DNA of 64,000 bases from the NCBI RefSeq assembly GCF_034313845.1, contig NZ_JAVIWN010000003.1; one strand, given 5' to 3'. Numbering within the stretch: position 1 is the first letter of the stretch; each line of letters opens with the position of its first letter. Made by a program: the position numbers and the translations under genes. Source of the stretch: Actimicrobium sp034313845. Lineage in GTDB: Bacteria; Pseudomonadota; Gammaproteobacteria; Burkholderiales; Burkholderiaceae_D. Positions 26,309 through 36,129 of the stretch are shown here, piece after piece. The notes under the pieces were generated by a model, which was not told the origin of the DNA, did not search any database, and saw only the letters and a program-made list of their open reading frames with translations.

Positions 26309-28780
26309 TTATTCCGTCCGGTGCTGCCATAACAATGCTGTGACCGCTTCGGTTGCCAGCGGCCAGCTGAACAGATATCCCTGCATGTGGTCGCAACCGA
26401 GTTGTTGCAGCACGCCGAGCTGGGCCTGGGTTTCGACACCTTCGGCAACGACCTTCAGTTTCAGGTGGTGGCCCAAGGTGATTACGGTGGCCGCGATGAC
26501 CGCGTCGTCACCCTGACCGATGCCGCTGACGAACGAGCGATCGATCTTGATCGTATCGAGCGGAAAACGTTTCAGGTAAGCCAGGTTCGAATAGCCCGTG
26601 CCGAAGTCATCGAGCGACAGGCGCGCGCCGAGTTGCTTGAGGGCCTCCATCGTGGCGATCAATGCTTCCGTGTTCGCTATCACGATGCCCTCGGTCACCT
26701 CCAGTTCAAGATACTTCCCGTCCATGCCGGTTTCCTGCAGCACGTCGCGCACCAGCGCCGCGACATCGTTGTGCTTGAACTGCCGCGCCGACAAGTTGAC
26801 GGCCATCACGATGGGGGCGATGCCGGCAAGCTGCCACGCCTTGTTCTGGGCGCAGGCGACGCGCAGCACCCAGGCACCAATCGGGATGATGAGCCCGGTT
26901 TCTTCGGCAATCGGTATGAACTGTGCCGGCGAGATCAACCCCATCTCGGGATGCTGCCAGCGCAGCAAGGCTTCGACTCCGATGATGCGACCACTGGCCA
27001 TGTCGACCTGCGGCTGGTAATGCAGGGACAGTTCCTGGCGTTCCAGCGCCTTGCGCAAACCGTTTTCAAGGCGCGCATGGGCACTGATCAGTGCGGTCAT
27101 GTGCGGGGTAAAAAACTGATGGCTGTTACGACCAAGTTCCTTGGCGCGATACATCGCGGTATCGGCGCTGGAGATCAGCACGTCGGCGGTATTGCCATCG
27201 ACCGGATAGAGCGTGATACCGATGCTGGGCGTGACGAAAATTTCAGCACCACCGAGCAGGAATGGTGTGGACAGGGCGTGCGTGATCTTGGCCGCCAGCA
27301 TGGCGGCATCCTGTTGGGACGCGACATCGGGCAAGAACACGCCAAACTCGTCGCCGCCGAGGCGGCCAACCGTGTCATTGGCGCGCAGGCTGTCGACAAT
27401 GCGTCGGCTGGCTTGCTGCAGCAAGGTGTCGCCAGCGGCATGGCCAAGCGTATCGTTGACGCTCTTGAAATGATCGAGATCGATGAACATCACGCCGACG
27501 ATCCAGTTGCTGCGTTCGGCTTGCAGCAAGACCCGTTTCAGGCGGTCATAAAACAGGACCCGGTTAGGCAATCCGGTCAGGCTGTCGTAGTGCGCCAGAT
27601 AGGCCAGGTGTTTTTGTGCATGCTTGCCTTTGGTGATGTTTTCGTGGGCGACCACGACGCGTATCGGCCCGTCTTGCGGAAAGCGCGTCAGCCTGGCAAC
27701 GAACCAGCTGGGCTGGCCTGGTGTACCGCAGCGATATTCATGCTGGAATTCTTCCAGCGTGCCGGCCAGTACTGCGCGCATGCCTTGCGCCAGCAGGCCC
27801 GCATCCTCAACGCCGTTCATCGCAGCGGCATCGCAGACGCTCAGATAGTTATAGCCGGTCCAGTCGATCGGGGTCGGGCCGGCATTCTTTTCGGCATAGC
27901 TGCGCCACGCCGTATTGACTGCCAGTAGCTGGCCCGTTTCGTCGACGACACAGATATGTTCGGACAAGGCATCGAGCGTGGCTTTGCCGAAGCGTTCCGA
28001 TTCGCGTAGCGCCTGTTCCATTTTCTTGCGTTGGCTGATGTCCTCGATGAGCGCCAGTACGTGGGCAGGCTGAGCGCGCACGCCGCGCGCCAGCGAGAGC
28101 GTGACACTGGTCCAGAGTAACGAGGCGTCATGACGCCAGAAGCGCAGGTCGAAAGAAGGCGTGCTTGTCACCTCGCCGGCGAGCAAGGTGGCGATGGCGC
28201 GGTGCATCTGGAGGCTGTCTTCGCCGGCGACCAAGCTGGTGAGTTGCCGGCCCAGCAAAGGTGTCTCGGCAGTCCTTTGCAACATCGCGCCAAAATACGG
28301 ATTGATCAGCGTGATGGTGCCATCCAGCGTGGTGTGGACGATGCCCACCGGTGCCAGATCAAAGGTGTTGCGATAACGCAGGTCACTCTCGGTTTGCAGG
28401 TCTTCGGAATGCTGGCGCAGGCGCAGGAAGGCTTCGAGTCGCGCCAGCAAGTCGTCTTTCTTGAGTGGCAGACGCAGCACATCGTCAAAGCCGGCGCGCA
28501 GCCAGCCGGTGGCGCGCTGGTTACCGGCCAGCGTCATCAGGAGTGGAAAATACAGTGGCTGCAGCTGTCGCTTGAGCGCGAGCAAGGCACGGCCGTGCTG
28601 GCGTGCGGCGTGCTCATCGGTGATGCACATTGCCGCACCGATGTCGGTGACGGTCAGGTCGTCGGCCTGCAGGATCTGCACCTGATACCCGGTCTGTTGC
28701 AGAAATTCGGCCAGCAAGCGGCGATCGACCGGATCAGCGATGAGCAGGCAGATCGATACCAAGTCAGGTGAGCGGTTCAT
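26309..28780 (-). CDS. Receiver-like/PAS-PAS-GGDEF-EAL cyclic-di-GMP protein
   Basis: An 823-residue soluble signalling protein. A divergent receiver-like region (about 1-120) lacks the normal acidic pair and phospho-Asp. Two PAS domains follow (about 130-255 and 265-385), then GGDEF with an intact GGDEF motif and an upstream RxxD inhibitory site (RAND), then EAL with EALLRW, DDFGTGYSNLAYL, IKIDRSFV and EGVET. Both halves look catalytically competent, so it could be bifunctional or one half regulatory. Its start lies 3 bp after the KaiC-like gene stop, so the two are tightly coupled. PAS domains may sense redox or small ligands; nothing in the sequence identifies the ligand. Confidence 0.88.
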   Translation of the reverse strand: MNRSPDLVSICLLIADPVDRRLLAEFLQQTGYQVQILQADDLTVTDIGAAMCITDEHAARQHGRALLALKRQLQPLYFPLLMTLAGNQRATGWLRAGFDDVLRLPLKKDDLLARLEAFLRLRQHSEDLQTESDLRYRNTFDLAPVGIVHTTLDGTITLINPYFGAMLQRTAETPLLGRQLTSLVAGEDSLQMHRAIATLLAGEVTSTPSFDLRFWRHDASLLWTSVTLSLARGVRAQPAHVLALIEDISQRKKMEQALRESERFGKATLDALSEHICVVDETGQLLAVNTAWRSYAEKNAGPTPIDWTGYNYLSVCDAAAMNGVEDAGLLAQGMRAVLAGTLEEFQHEYRCGTPGQPSWFVARLTRFPQDGPIRVVVAHENITKGKHAQKHLAYLAHYDSLTGLPNRVLFYDRLKRVLLQAERSNWIVGVMFIDLDHFKSVNDTLGHAAGDTLLQQASRRIVDSLRANDTVGRLGGDEFGVFLPDVASQQDAAMLAAKITHALSTPFLLGGAEIFVTPSIGITLYPVDGNTADVLISSADTAMYRAKELGRNSHQFFTPHMTALISAHARLENGLRKALERQELSLHYQPQVDMASGRIIGVEALLRWQHPEMGLISPAQFIPIAEETGLIIPIGAWVLRVACAQNKAWQLAGIAPIVMAVNLSARQFKHNDVAALVRDVLQETGMDGKYLELEVTEGIVIANTEALIATMEALKQLGARLSLDDFGTGYSNLAYLKRFPLDTIKIDRSFVSGIGQGDDAVIAATVITLGHHLKLKVVAEGVETQAQLGVLQQLGCDHMQGYLFSWPLATEAVTALLWQHRTE

Positions 28781-28783
28781 CGC

Positions 28784-30292
28784 CTAGTCCGCCAGCTTGA
28801 AAGCGGGCACACCGGTCAGGATGCCTTGCAGATGCTGCAGCTTTTCGCTGATTTCGATACCGGAGGCACTGACTTTCATCTGGCGTAGTTCAGGCTGGAA
28901 ATTGCCGACACGTTTTTTCAGGCAACCGACAATCTTGATGACCTGGCCCGCATATTCGGCATAGCGCAACAGCACGATGTTGTCGGCCAGATGGCTGACG
29001 CCGAGGTCGGTGGCTTTCAGGCTGGTGCTGGTGATGTGTTCGACTTCATTGATCAGCAGCGTTGACACGCCGTTGCGCGATAGGTAGCTGACCATGTTGT
29101 GGATGTGCGCTTGCGGCTTGCCGAATTCTTCCATCGCAAATTGGTAGCCGCGCAAGCTGTCGATCATCACCATCGTGCAGCCATCGATTTCGACGGCGTC
29201 GCGGATGGCGGCCAGGAATTCATCGGGATAGAGTTCGATCGGATTGATGCGCACGATTTTCAGTGCGCCGGAGGCGACCACGTCATCGATCGGTGCGCCG
29301 ATGCCGCGGCTGCGCGCCATGATGAAGCTGGCCGGTTCTTCAAAGGTGAACAGGACGGCGCGGTGGCTGCGGGCATGGTGCGCCAGGAACTGCGTGCCGA
29401 GCGTGCTCTTGCCGGTGCCGGTCGGGCCGGTCAGCAGCGTGGTGGTGCCGGACTCGAGACCGCCACCGAGCAACTGGTCCAGTTCGGCAATCCCCGATGA
29501 CATCATCTGGTCGCCCGGATTGAGCGTGCCGGTATGTTCGATCCGATGCGGAAAGACATGCATGCCGTTGCCGGTGATGCGCATTGGATGGCGGCCCGAC
29601 ATGAATCCCGAGCCGCGCAGCTTTTCGACTTCAAGACTGCGCAGGCCGATGCCCAGCCCGGCCGAAATATCCTTGCTCAGGCGGATCACGCCATCAACGG
29701 CCAGCGCAACCGAAGTGTCGCGCACCATCTCGGTCGGATCAAAGGCCAGTAGCGAGGTCGTGCCAATGCCATTGAGGAAGTTCACCAGCGCCAGGATATT
29801 TTTACGAAACTGGAGTTCGTCGGTCGCCAGATAGCGCAGTTGCGTCACCGAATCGATGACCAGGCGATCAGGCCGGGCACTGCGCACGGCCTGATAAATC
29901 GATTTCCAGATCGGCGTACTTTCGACTTCACTAGGCGGAAAAATATGATACTCGCCCGCATCGTCGCCAAGCTCGCTGCCGCTGGGGGACAGATCAACGA
30001 TCTCGATGTGGTCGAGCTGCCAGTCAAAACTGGCGACATTGCGAGTGATTTCGGGACCGGGTTCGCACAGCGTGATATACAGGCATTTTTCATGGCGCTG
30101 CAAACCGGCGCGCAACCATTGCAGCGAGAAGATGGTCTTGCCGGCACCGGCCGACCCGCCAATCAGGTAACAGCGCCCGGCGATCAATCCGCCATCGAGA
30201 ATTTCGTCGCAGCCCGGTACGCCGGTGGACATGCGGGAAGGGCGTTGTTGCTCGCTCATTGCTGGCTCATGGGACGGGACTTTCTCAGTCAA
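28784..30292 (-). CDS. KaiC-like double-domain ATPase
   Basis: A 502-residue RecA-fold protein with two KaiC domains in tandem. Walker A motifs are GGSAGAGKT (about residue 45) and GPTGTGKST (about 285). Walker B regions are LVIDSVTQLRY and MVMIDSLRGYQ. The second domain keeps the catalytic Glu pair in FTFEEPA, while the first shows LCEPG where KaiC has two Glu. At the region of the KaiC phosphosites (S431, T432) I align S and H. There is no kaiA or kaiB here. Start is TTG 30292 after AAGG; ATG 30259 is an alternative. By family it may be a hexameric signalling ATPase rather than a true clock. Confidence 0.85.
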   Translation of the reverse strand: MTEKVPSHEPAMSEQQRPSRMSTGVPGCDEILDGGLIAGRCYLIGGSAGAGKTIFSLQWLRAGLQRHEKCLYITLCEPGPEITRNVASFDWQLDHIEIVDLSPSGSELGDDAGEYHIFPPSEVESTPIWKSIYQAVRSARPDRLVIDSVTQLRYLATDELQFRKNILALVNFLNGIGTTSLLAFDPTEMVRDTSVALAVDGVIRLSKDISAGLGIGLRSLEVEKLRGSGFMSGRHPMRITGNGMHVFPHRIEHTGTLNPGDQMMSSGIAELDQLLGGGLESGTTTLLTGPTGTGKSTLGTQFLAHHARSHRAVLFTFEEPASFIMARSRGIGAPIDDVVASGALKIVRINPIELYPDEFLAAIRDAVEIDGCTMVMIDSLRGYQFAMEEFGKPQAHIHNMVSYLSRNGVSTLLINEVEHITSTSLKATDLGVSHLADNIVLLRYAEYAGQVIKIVGCLKKRVGNFQPELRQMKVSASGIEISEKLQHLQGILTGVPAFKLAD

Positions 30293-30495
30293 TTGTTACC
30301 TTACTTTAGGACGACTGAGTGTAGTCACTAATGGTTGCAGGCGCCAGAATTGAATGTCTTTTAAGAAATATAATTTCCGGCACACGCTGGCGGCAGCAAG
30401 CCAGGCAGCCACCTCATGACGATGCGGCTACATCGACGGGGTGCGCACCCGGTCGTTCCTTGCCAAGGGCGTGATCTATCCTGCCAGTAAAAACT

Positions 30496-30530
30496 ATTGA
30501 TGCATCGGTAATAATTACTGACTGTATGGT
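30496..30530. promoter_or_regulatory. Conserved element upstream of phytochrome gene 1
   Basis: The segment ATTGATGCATCGGTAATAAT and the following TTACTGACT recur almost unchanged upstream of the second phytochrome gene (36011-36045). The leader after it, including GTAACCAGT and CGGAGTAC just before the ATG, is also shared. This may be an operator or promoter kept after duplication of the gene. No clean sigma-70 hexamers fit in it. The surrounding 329-bp gap to the divergent KaiC-like gene has a TATAAT-like box at 30369-30374 without a good -35 partner. Confidence 0.45.
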
Positions 30531-30621
30531 ACGAATCCCGCCAGAATACCGGTTGCCTGCAACCGGATCACCGCTACCACTGCAGCAGGTGTAACCAGTC
30601 GCTTTAACTCGGAGTACTTGC

Positions 30622-32979
30622 ATGACTTCCACTAACGCACTGCCTTTCCCTTACAGCGTCAAACGCCATGGCACAACGCTTGCCAATTGTGATGTCGAGC
30701 CGGTGAGTACGCCGGGATGTATCCAGAGTCATGGCATGTTGCTGGTAGCGCATCCGGTCGCACTGATCGTGACGCAGGTCAGCGACAACTGCGCACAATG
30801 GATCGCCTGTGGCGTTGATGAGGTACTGGGTAAGCCGCTGGCGACTATCCTTGGAGAGGCGGCGACGCAGCGCATCAGCGCGCTCATTGCGGGTCAGACG
30901 CTGGAGGGGAACCCGACATATATATCGACCCTGCGCGTGGCGGGCATGCCGGACGACGCAGAGGCGCTCGACATCAGCGTGCATCTGGCAGGCGGTCTGC
31001 TCATTGTGGAGCTGGAACCGACTGGCCGTGAACACCTTGGGTCGGTCTCGGAACGTGACTATTATTCACGCGTCAAGACCACTATGGCGCGCTTGCGTGC
31101 CAGTCCGACACTGGCGACGTTCTGCCAGGCCATCGCCGAAGAATTGCGGACCACCACCGGACTCGATCGCGCGATGGTGTACCGGTTTCACGCCGATGAT
31201 TCCGGTGAGGTCGTGGCCGACGCGCATGCGCCGGACTTGCATTCGTGGTTTGGGCTGCGTTTTCCGGCCAGCGATTTTCCAAAGCCTGCCCGTGAGATTT
31301 TCAAGCGCATCGGTGTTCGTCCGCTGCCGGATGCGCGCGGCGCATTGTGCGAACTGGTGCCGCTGCTTGATCCGGCTTCCGGCGCACCACTCGACATGAC
31401 CTATTGCGCATTGCGCGGCGCGTCGGTGATGTACACCGAATATCTGAACAACATGGGTGTGGCCGCCACGCTGACGATGCCGCTTATGCGCGATGGTGCG
31501 CTGTGGGGACTGATCATCTGCCATCACTACACGGCCACGGTGATGCCGTATCACCAGCGCGCCGCCGCCGAGTTCATCGGCCAGGTGGCGTCGCTCGAAA
31601 TCGACAGCGTCGAAGCGCGCGAAAACGTGCAGTACCAGCACCGGATTGACGAGGTTCACCACAGCGTCATGGCGCATGCGGCTGTTCGCAGCGACATGGT
31701 GGCGCTGATCGAGGCGTCCGATACCCCGGAGCGATCCGATCTGCTCGATGGCATCGAGGCCGATGGTGTCGCGCTGCTCCATCGCGATCAATGGTTGATG
31801 CTCGGGCAGACACCGTCCGTGCCGCAGCTGCGCTTGCTGGCAGTCTGGGTGCGCCAGCAACTTCTCCGTGATGGCCGTGACCGATATCTGGTCGCCTCCG
31901 ATGCGTTAGGCAGTTTGTTTGCCCCGGCGGCATCCTATGCCGACAAGGCCAGCGGGTTATTGGCCATTGCGATGTCGCGCTCGTCGCAGGGCGAGCTGTT
32001 GCTGTGGTTCCGGTCGGAGCAGAAGCAGGTCTTCAACTGGAGTGGCAACCCGTACGACAAGCCAATGGGGACGGGACCACATGGTGCGCACCTGACGCCA
32101 CGGCGCAGTTTCGATCTCTGGCAGGAAGAGGTCCGGGGGAGTGCCCAGCCCTGGAAGCAGGTTGAGATCGATGCGGCGCTGAAATTACGGCAGTGGATCG
32201 CCGATATGGTCATCACTCGCGCCGAGCGGCTCGACCAGATCAATGTTGATCTGACCCGCAGCAATGACGAACTCGATGCCTTTGCCTATGTGGCCGGGCA
32301 TGACCTGAAAGAACCGTTGCGCGGCATTTACAAGAATGCCTATCACATCAAGGAAGAACTCAGTGCCGGGAACGGTCTGGGCGAGGCGCATGGCGAGCGT
32401 CTCGACCTGATGATGCGCTTGACCTTGCGCATGGACAATCTGCTCGACGCCTTGCTCAATGTGGCGCGCATCGGCCGGGTCGGGCTGGACTACGAAGAAG
32501 TCGACCTCGCTGCCGTGGTGACCGAGGCGCTGGAAATGCTGGGTTCGCGCCTGACCGACGGTGCTCTGGAGGTCCGCGTGCCGCGTGCCATGCCGCAGAT
32601 GACATGCGACCGGGCGCGGGTACGCGAAGTGTTTGCCAACCTGATTTCAAATGCGCTCAAGTACAACGACAAGCCGCATCCCTGGATCGAGATCGGTTAT
32701 CTGGACGCCGACGGCGTCGTGCCGCAGGTTTTTTACGTGCGGGATAACGGCATTGGCATCGAAAGCCGGCATCGCGAACGGGTGTTCCAGATATTCAAGC
32801 GACTGCATCCGCGCGACGCGTTTGGCGGTGGTGCCGGTGCCGGTCTGGCCATCGTGCGCAAGCTGGTGGAACAGCACCATGGCCGCATCTGGTTCGATGC
32901 ACAACCGGGTGTGGGCTCGACCTTTTATTTCACGCTGGAAGAAGATGCGGTCGCGGCATCGGGCGTTGGCCATGAATGA
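30622..32979 (+). CDS. bphP: Bacteriophytochrome histidine kinase
   Basis: Red/far-red photoreceptor kinase of 785 residues, soluble. PAS (about 10-125) carries Cys23 in LANCDVEP, the biliverdin-attaching position of bacteriophytochromes, and a second Cys in PGCIQSHG. GAF (about 145-330) has FPASDFP and WGLIICHH. PHY (about 340-520) has LLLWFRSE and the tongue TPRRSFDLWQE. The HisKA H-box is AGHDLKEPLRG (His560), followed by the ATPase N-box (NLISNALKYN) and G-boxes (DNGIG, GGGAGAGLAIV). At the place of the conserved GAF His (H260 in Deinococcus BphP) it has Tyr271. The stop overlaps the single-domain regulator gene by 8 bp. Heme oxygenase downstream should supply biliverdin. Confidence 0.93.
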   Translation: MTSTNALPFPYSVKRHGTTLANCDVEPVSTPGCIQSHGMLLVAHPVALIVTQVSDNCAQWIACGVDEVLGKPLATILGEAATQRISALIAGQTLEGNPTYISTLRVAGMPDDAEALDISVHLAGGLLIVELEPTGREHLGSVSERDYYSRVKTTMARLRASPTLATFCQAIAEELRTTTGLDRAMVYRFHADDSGEVVADAHAPDLHSWFGLRFPASDFPKPAREIFKRIGVRPLPDARGALCELVPLLDPASGAPLDMTYCALRGASVMYTEYLNNMGVAATLTMPLMRDGALWGLIICHHYTATVMPYHQRAAAEFIGQVASLEIDSVEARENVQYQHRIDEVHHSVMAHAAVRSDMVALIEASDTPERSDLLDGIEADGVALLHRDQWLMLGQTPSVPQLRLLAVWVRQQLLRDGRDRYLVASDALGSLFAPAASYADKASGLLAIAMSRSSQGELLLWFRSEQKQVFNWSGNPYDKPMGTGPHGAHLTPRRSFDLWQEEVRGSAQPWKQVEIDAALKLRQWIADMVITRAERLDQINVDLTRSNDELDAFAYVAGHDLKEPLRGIYKNAYHIKEELSAGNGLGEAHGERLDLMMRLTLRMDNLLDALLNVARIGRVGLDYEEVDLAAVVTEALEMLGSRLTDGALEVRVPRAMPQMTCDRARVREVFANLISNALKYNDKPHPWIEIGYLDADGVVPQVFYVRDNGIGIESRHRERVFQIFKRLHPRDAFGGGAGAGLAIVRKLVEQHHGRIWFDAQPGVGSTFYFTLEEDAVAASGVGHE

Positions 32980-33382
32980 GCAGTCGGTTCTGGTGGTGGA
33001 TGATTCAGAGGATGATTTTCAGACCGTGTGCATGGCGGCGACCAGCGCTTGCGTGGCGATGCCGATCATCAATGCGGTCGATGCCGATGTCGCGCTGGGG
33101 ATGCTCGATGGTGCCACCGATGGCGCGTTTGCCTTCATGCTGCTGGACTTTAATTTGCCCGGTGTCGATGGGTTGACGTTCTTGCGTCAGGTGCGCCTGC
33201 ATCCGGTGCATGGACGCTTGCCGGTGGTGGTGCTGACGGCGAGCGTCAATCCGCGTGACCGGGAAGCGTTCCTGGCTGCTGGCGCGGACGCCTTCCATGT
33301 CAAGACAGTGCGACTGGAAGACTGCCTGACGACACTGGTGGCAATTTTCAAGCGCTGGCCGGGTGCGGCGCGCGTGTCATGA
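32972..33382 (+). CDS. Single-domain response regulator (Rcp1 type)
   Basis: A 136-residue receiver without output domain. The acidic pocket is in VVDDSEDD, the phospho-Asp in LLDFNLPGVDG, Thr in LTAS and Lys in FHVKTV. Rcp1-like regulators accept phosphate from phytochrome kinases, and the gene overlaps the phytochrome gene by 8 bp and the next hybrid-kinase gene by 4 bp (ATGA), so the three are translationally coupled. Signal may pass to the hybrid kinase or by protein-protein contact. Confidence 0.9.
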   Translation: MNEQSVLVVDDSEDDFQTVCMAATSACVAMPIINAVDADVALGMLDGATDGAFAFMLLDFNLPGVDGLTFLRQVRLHPVHGRLPVVVLTASVNPRDREAFLAAGADAFHVKTVRLEDCLTTLVAIFKRWPGAARVS

Positions 33383-35916
33383 CGCTTCCCTGGCGCATCT
33401 TGCTGGTCGACGATAATCCGCACGATCGCGCTGAAGCCAAGGCCGCTTTACTCAAGGGTTCAAGACGGCGCTACGAATTCATCGAAGTAGCGCTGGCGCA
33501 CGAGGCATTGCATCACTGCACGCAACAGCCAGCGCTGGACTGCATCCTGCTCGACTACGATTTGCCGGATGCGGATGCGTTTGAGTTGCTGGAGCGCCTG
33601 CCGCGCGACAGCCATGGCATCACGCTGGTGCCGGTGGTGATTCTGACGGGATCGTCACGGCAGTCACTGAATCAGGAATTGCTGCGTGCCGGTGCCGAGG
33701 ATTATGTCGGCAAGACATGGCTAGGTCCGGAAAGCCTGACACGCGGCGTCGAGAATGCGGTCGAACGCCATCGCATGAAGCGCGAATTATGGCGCGAACG
33801 GGCTCGCCAGCAGCTCATTGCCGATATTGCGCAAGCCGCCGATGGCGGGCTGGGCAATGCGATGGCCTCGATGTTTGAACGGGTCCGTGTACTGGTGCAG
33901 GCCGATATTTTTTTGAGCCATGCGCTCGATCTCAGCGTTGACCACCCCATGTTGCATCTGACTGCCGATGCGGGTCTCGACGCCCAGGCCCGCTTGCCAT
34001 TCCTGGTACTCGATCCGTTGACGAGTGTGTGCGGCAGTGTGGTGATGCAAGGCAAGCCGGCTTTCCGCCAGCAGATTCAGGACAGCGATGAGGCGGCGAC
34101 CGCGTTACTGAAACAGGTCGGTGTGCAAGCTTATGCGTCCTATCCGCTGCAAGTCAATGCACGGATCGTCGGTACCGTCAGCTTTGGCACGCGCACGCGT
34201 AGCCAGTTCGGGCCAGAAGAGCGTGATTTCATGGCGACGGTGGTGGATCAGGTCGGTGCGGCGTGGCAACGACTGGAGCTACTCAACAGTAAGGATAATG
34301 AACTACGCAGTTTGACCGACAACTCGCCGGACATCCTGACCCGCTTTGACCGTCAGTTGCGGCATGTCTTCATCAATGCCGCGGTCACGCGCGTGACCGG
34401 GCATTTGCAGGCGCATTTCCTCGGCAAGAGTCATCGTGAACTGGGGATGCCGGAGGAGTTATGCCTGCGCCTGGAACGCGCGATGCAGCACGTCTTCGCA
34501 ACCGGCGAAGCGCAGCAGGTGTCGTTCGATTATCCGGCGCTGGCCGGCCTGCGCACCTTTGATTGCCAGTTGGTGGCAGAGCAGCGCACCGATGGGCCGG
34601 TCATGCATATCCTCGGCGTGACGCATGACGTGACGGTGCGTCGGCAGCTCGATGAACGACGCGAGCAATTGCTTGAAGCCGAACGGGCGGCACGTATCGA
34701 GAGCGAGCGGATGGCGCTGATCAAGGACGAATTCCTGGCAACGCTGAGTCACGAGTTACGCACGCCACTCTCCGCCATCATGGGGTGGGCCAGCCTGCTC
34801 CAGCGCGCGCCTCCCACGATGGACTTGTACCGCAAGGGCATTGACGTCATCGCGCGCAACGCCACTGATCAGGCCGCGCTGATCGGTGACTTGCTCGATA
34901 TGAACCGCATCCTGTCCGGCAAGTTGCGCATGGACAGCGAGCTGGTCAATCTCGAGTCGGTCGCCGCTGCCGCAATCGATACGCTGTTACCGGCGGCGCT
35001 GGCCAAGGGCATCGCGCTGGATCTGGTATTGCTTCCGGGCGAGCCGGTCCAGGTGCGGGGTGACAGCGCACGCTTGCAGCAAGTGCTGTGGAACCTGCTC
35101 GCCAATGCGGTGAAATTTACTGCCAGCGGTGGCCGTGTCACGCTAGCAATCGGCCATCACGCCGGAAGCGTCGTGGCGACGGTGACGGACAACGGCAATG
35201 GCATCGCGGCCGAGTTCCTGCCTTTTCTGTTCGATCGCTTCAGTCAGGGCGATGGCAGCGCAGCGCGGGTGCACGGCGGTCTCGGGCTTGGCTTGTCCAT
35301 CGTCAAAAATCTGCTGGAGCTGCACGGGGGGGCAATCAGCGCCAGCAGCGACGGCGCGGGCCAGGGCGCATGCTTCACGGTGCTGTTGCCACGTGCGTCC
35401 GCCGGGTCGGTGGCGCTCAAGCAGCACGTGACTGCACCGGCACTGTTGCCTGAGGCCGCACCGACAGGAGTGTCCGGCATACCGGCAACACTCGAAAACG
35501 ATCACGCCTTGCGCGGCATGTCGGTACTGCTGGTCGACGATAATCCCGATGTACTCGAGTTGGGTCGCCGCCTGCTGGTCGACTATGGTGCCGTCGTCAT
35601 TACTGCGCACAGCGCCGACGAAGCACTCTTGCAGATCCGTCGTAAGGTACCGGATGTCTTGCTCAGTGATATCGGCATGCCGGGCACCGACGGCTATCAA
35701 TTGATTGAACTGGTGCGAACGGGCATGGGATTGGACGCAGCACAATTGCCGGCCGTGGCAGTGACGGCGTATGCCCGTGCACAAGACCATGCCCGCGTGC
35801 TGCAGGCAGGTTATCAGGCCTGTATCGACAAGCCGATCCGGCCCCAGTTGCTGATCCGCACCTTGCTTGAGCTGTCTGCGATCAAAGACCATCACAGGCA
35901 TCCAGATGACATCTGA
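33379..35916 (+). CDS. Hybrid histidine kinase, REC-GAF-PAS-HisKA-HATPase-REC
   Basis: An 845-residue soluble hybrid kinase. The N-terminal receiver (LLVDDNPHDRAEA, CILLDYDLPDAD) is followed by GAF (about 150-300), PAS (about 310-435), the H-box TLSHELRTPLSAIMG (His458), an ATPase domain with NLLANAVKF, DNGNGIA and GLGLGLSIV, and a C-terminal receiver (LLVDDNPDVLE, VLLSDIGMPGTDG, IDKPI). Such proteins with receivers at both ends act as relay nodes. It is the third gene of the phytochrome operon and a plausible next step after the phytochrome and its regulator. No DNA-binding domain is present. Confidence 0.9.
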   Translation: MTLPWRILLVDDNPHDRAEAKAALLKGSRRRYEFIEVALAHEALHHCTQQPALDCILLDYDLPDADAFELLERLPRDSHGITLVPVVILTGSSRQSLNQELLRAGAEDYVGKTWLGPESLTRGVENAVERHRMKRELWRERARQQLIADIAQAADGGLGNAMASMFERVRVLVQADIFLSHALDLSVDHPMLHLTADAGLDAQARLPFLVLDPLTSVCGSVVMQGKPAFRQQIQDSDEAATALLKQVGVQAYASYPLQVNARIVGTVSFGTRTRSQFGPEERDFMATVVDQVGAAWQRLELLNSKDNELRSLTDNSPDILTRFDRQLRHVFINAAVTRVTGHLQAHFLGKSHRELGMPEELCLRLERAMQHVFATGEAQQVSFDYPALAGLRTFDCQLVAEQRTDGPVMHILGVTHDVTVRRQLDERREQLLEAERAARIESERMALIKDEFLATLSHELRTPLSAIMGWASLLQRAPPTMDLYRKGIDVIARNATDQAALIGDLLDMNRILSGKLRMDSELVNLESVAAAAIDTLLPAALAKGIALDLVLLPGEPVQVRGDSARLQQVLWNLLANAVKFTASGGRVTLAIGHHAGSVVATVTDNGNGIAAEFLPFLFDRFSQGDGSAARVHGGLGLGLSIVKNLLELHGGAISASSDGAGQGACFTVLLPRASAGSVALKQHVTAPALLPEAAPTGVSGIPATLENDHALRGMSVLLVDDNPDVLELGRRLLVDYGAVVITAHSADEALLQIRRKVPDVLLSDIGMPGTDGYQLIELVRTGMGLDAAQLPAVAVTAYARAQDHARVLQAGYQACIDKPIRPQLLIRTLLELSAIKDHHRHPDDI

Positions 35917-36010
35917 TGCGATCGAACAGCGGCACTGTGGTGGCCGCCGCGCAGAGACAGGAAATGTGCGTGCAGCCTGATTCGTACTATTTGTACTTTC
36001 AGGCATAACA

Positions 36011-36045
36011 ATTGATCTATTGGTAATTTTTACTGACTATGCGGT
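36011..36045. promoter_or_regulatory. Conserved element upstream of phytochrome gene 2
   Basis: ATTGATCTATTGGTAATTTT followed by TACTGACT matches the element at 30496-30530 with few changes, at a similar distance from the start codon. The leader after it also retains GTAACCAGT and CGGAGTAC just before the start. It supports duplication of gene and upstream region together, with selection or recent origin keeping the sequence. Confidence 0.45.
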
Positions 36046-36129
36046 AGGAACTCCGTGAGACTCAGGGTTGCCCGTGTCGTCGTTAGCATGGCGACAGGCG
36101 TAACCAGTTTCCTATGCCGGAGTACGCGC

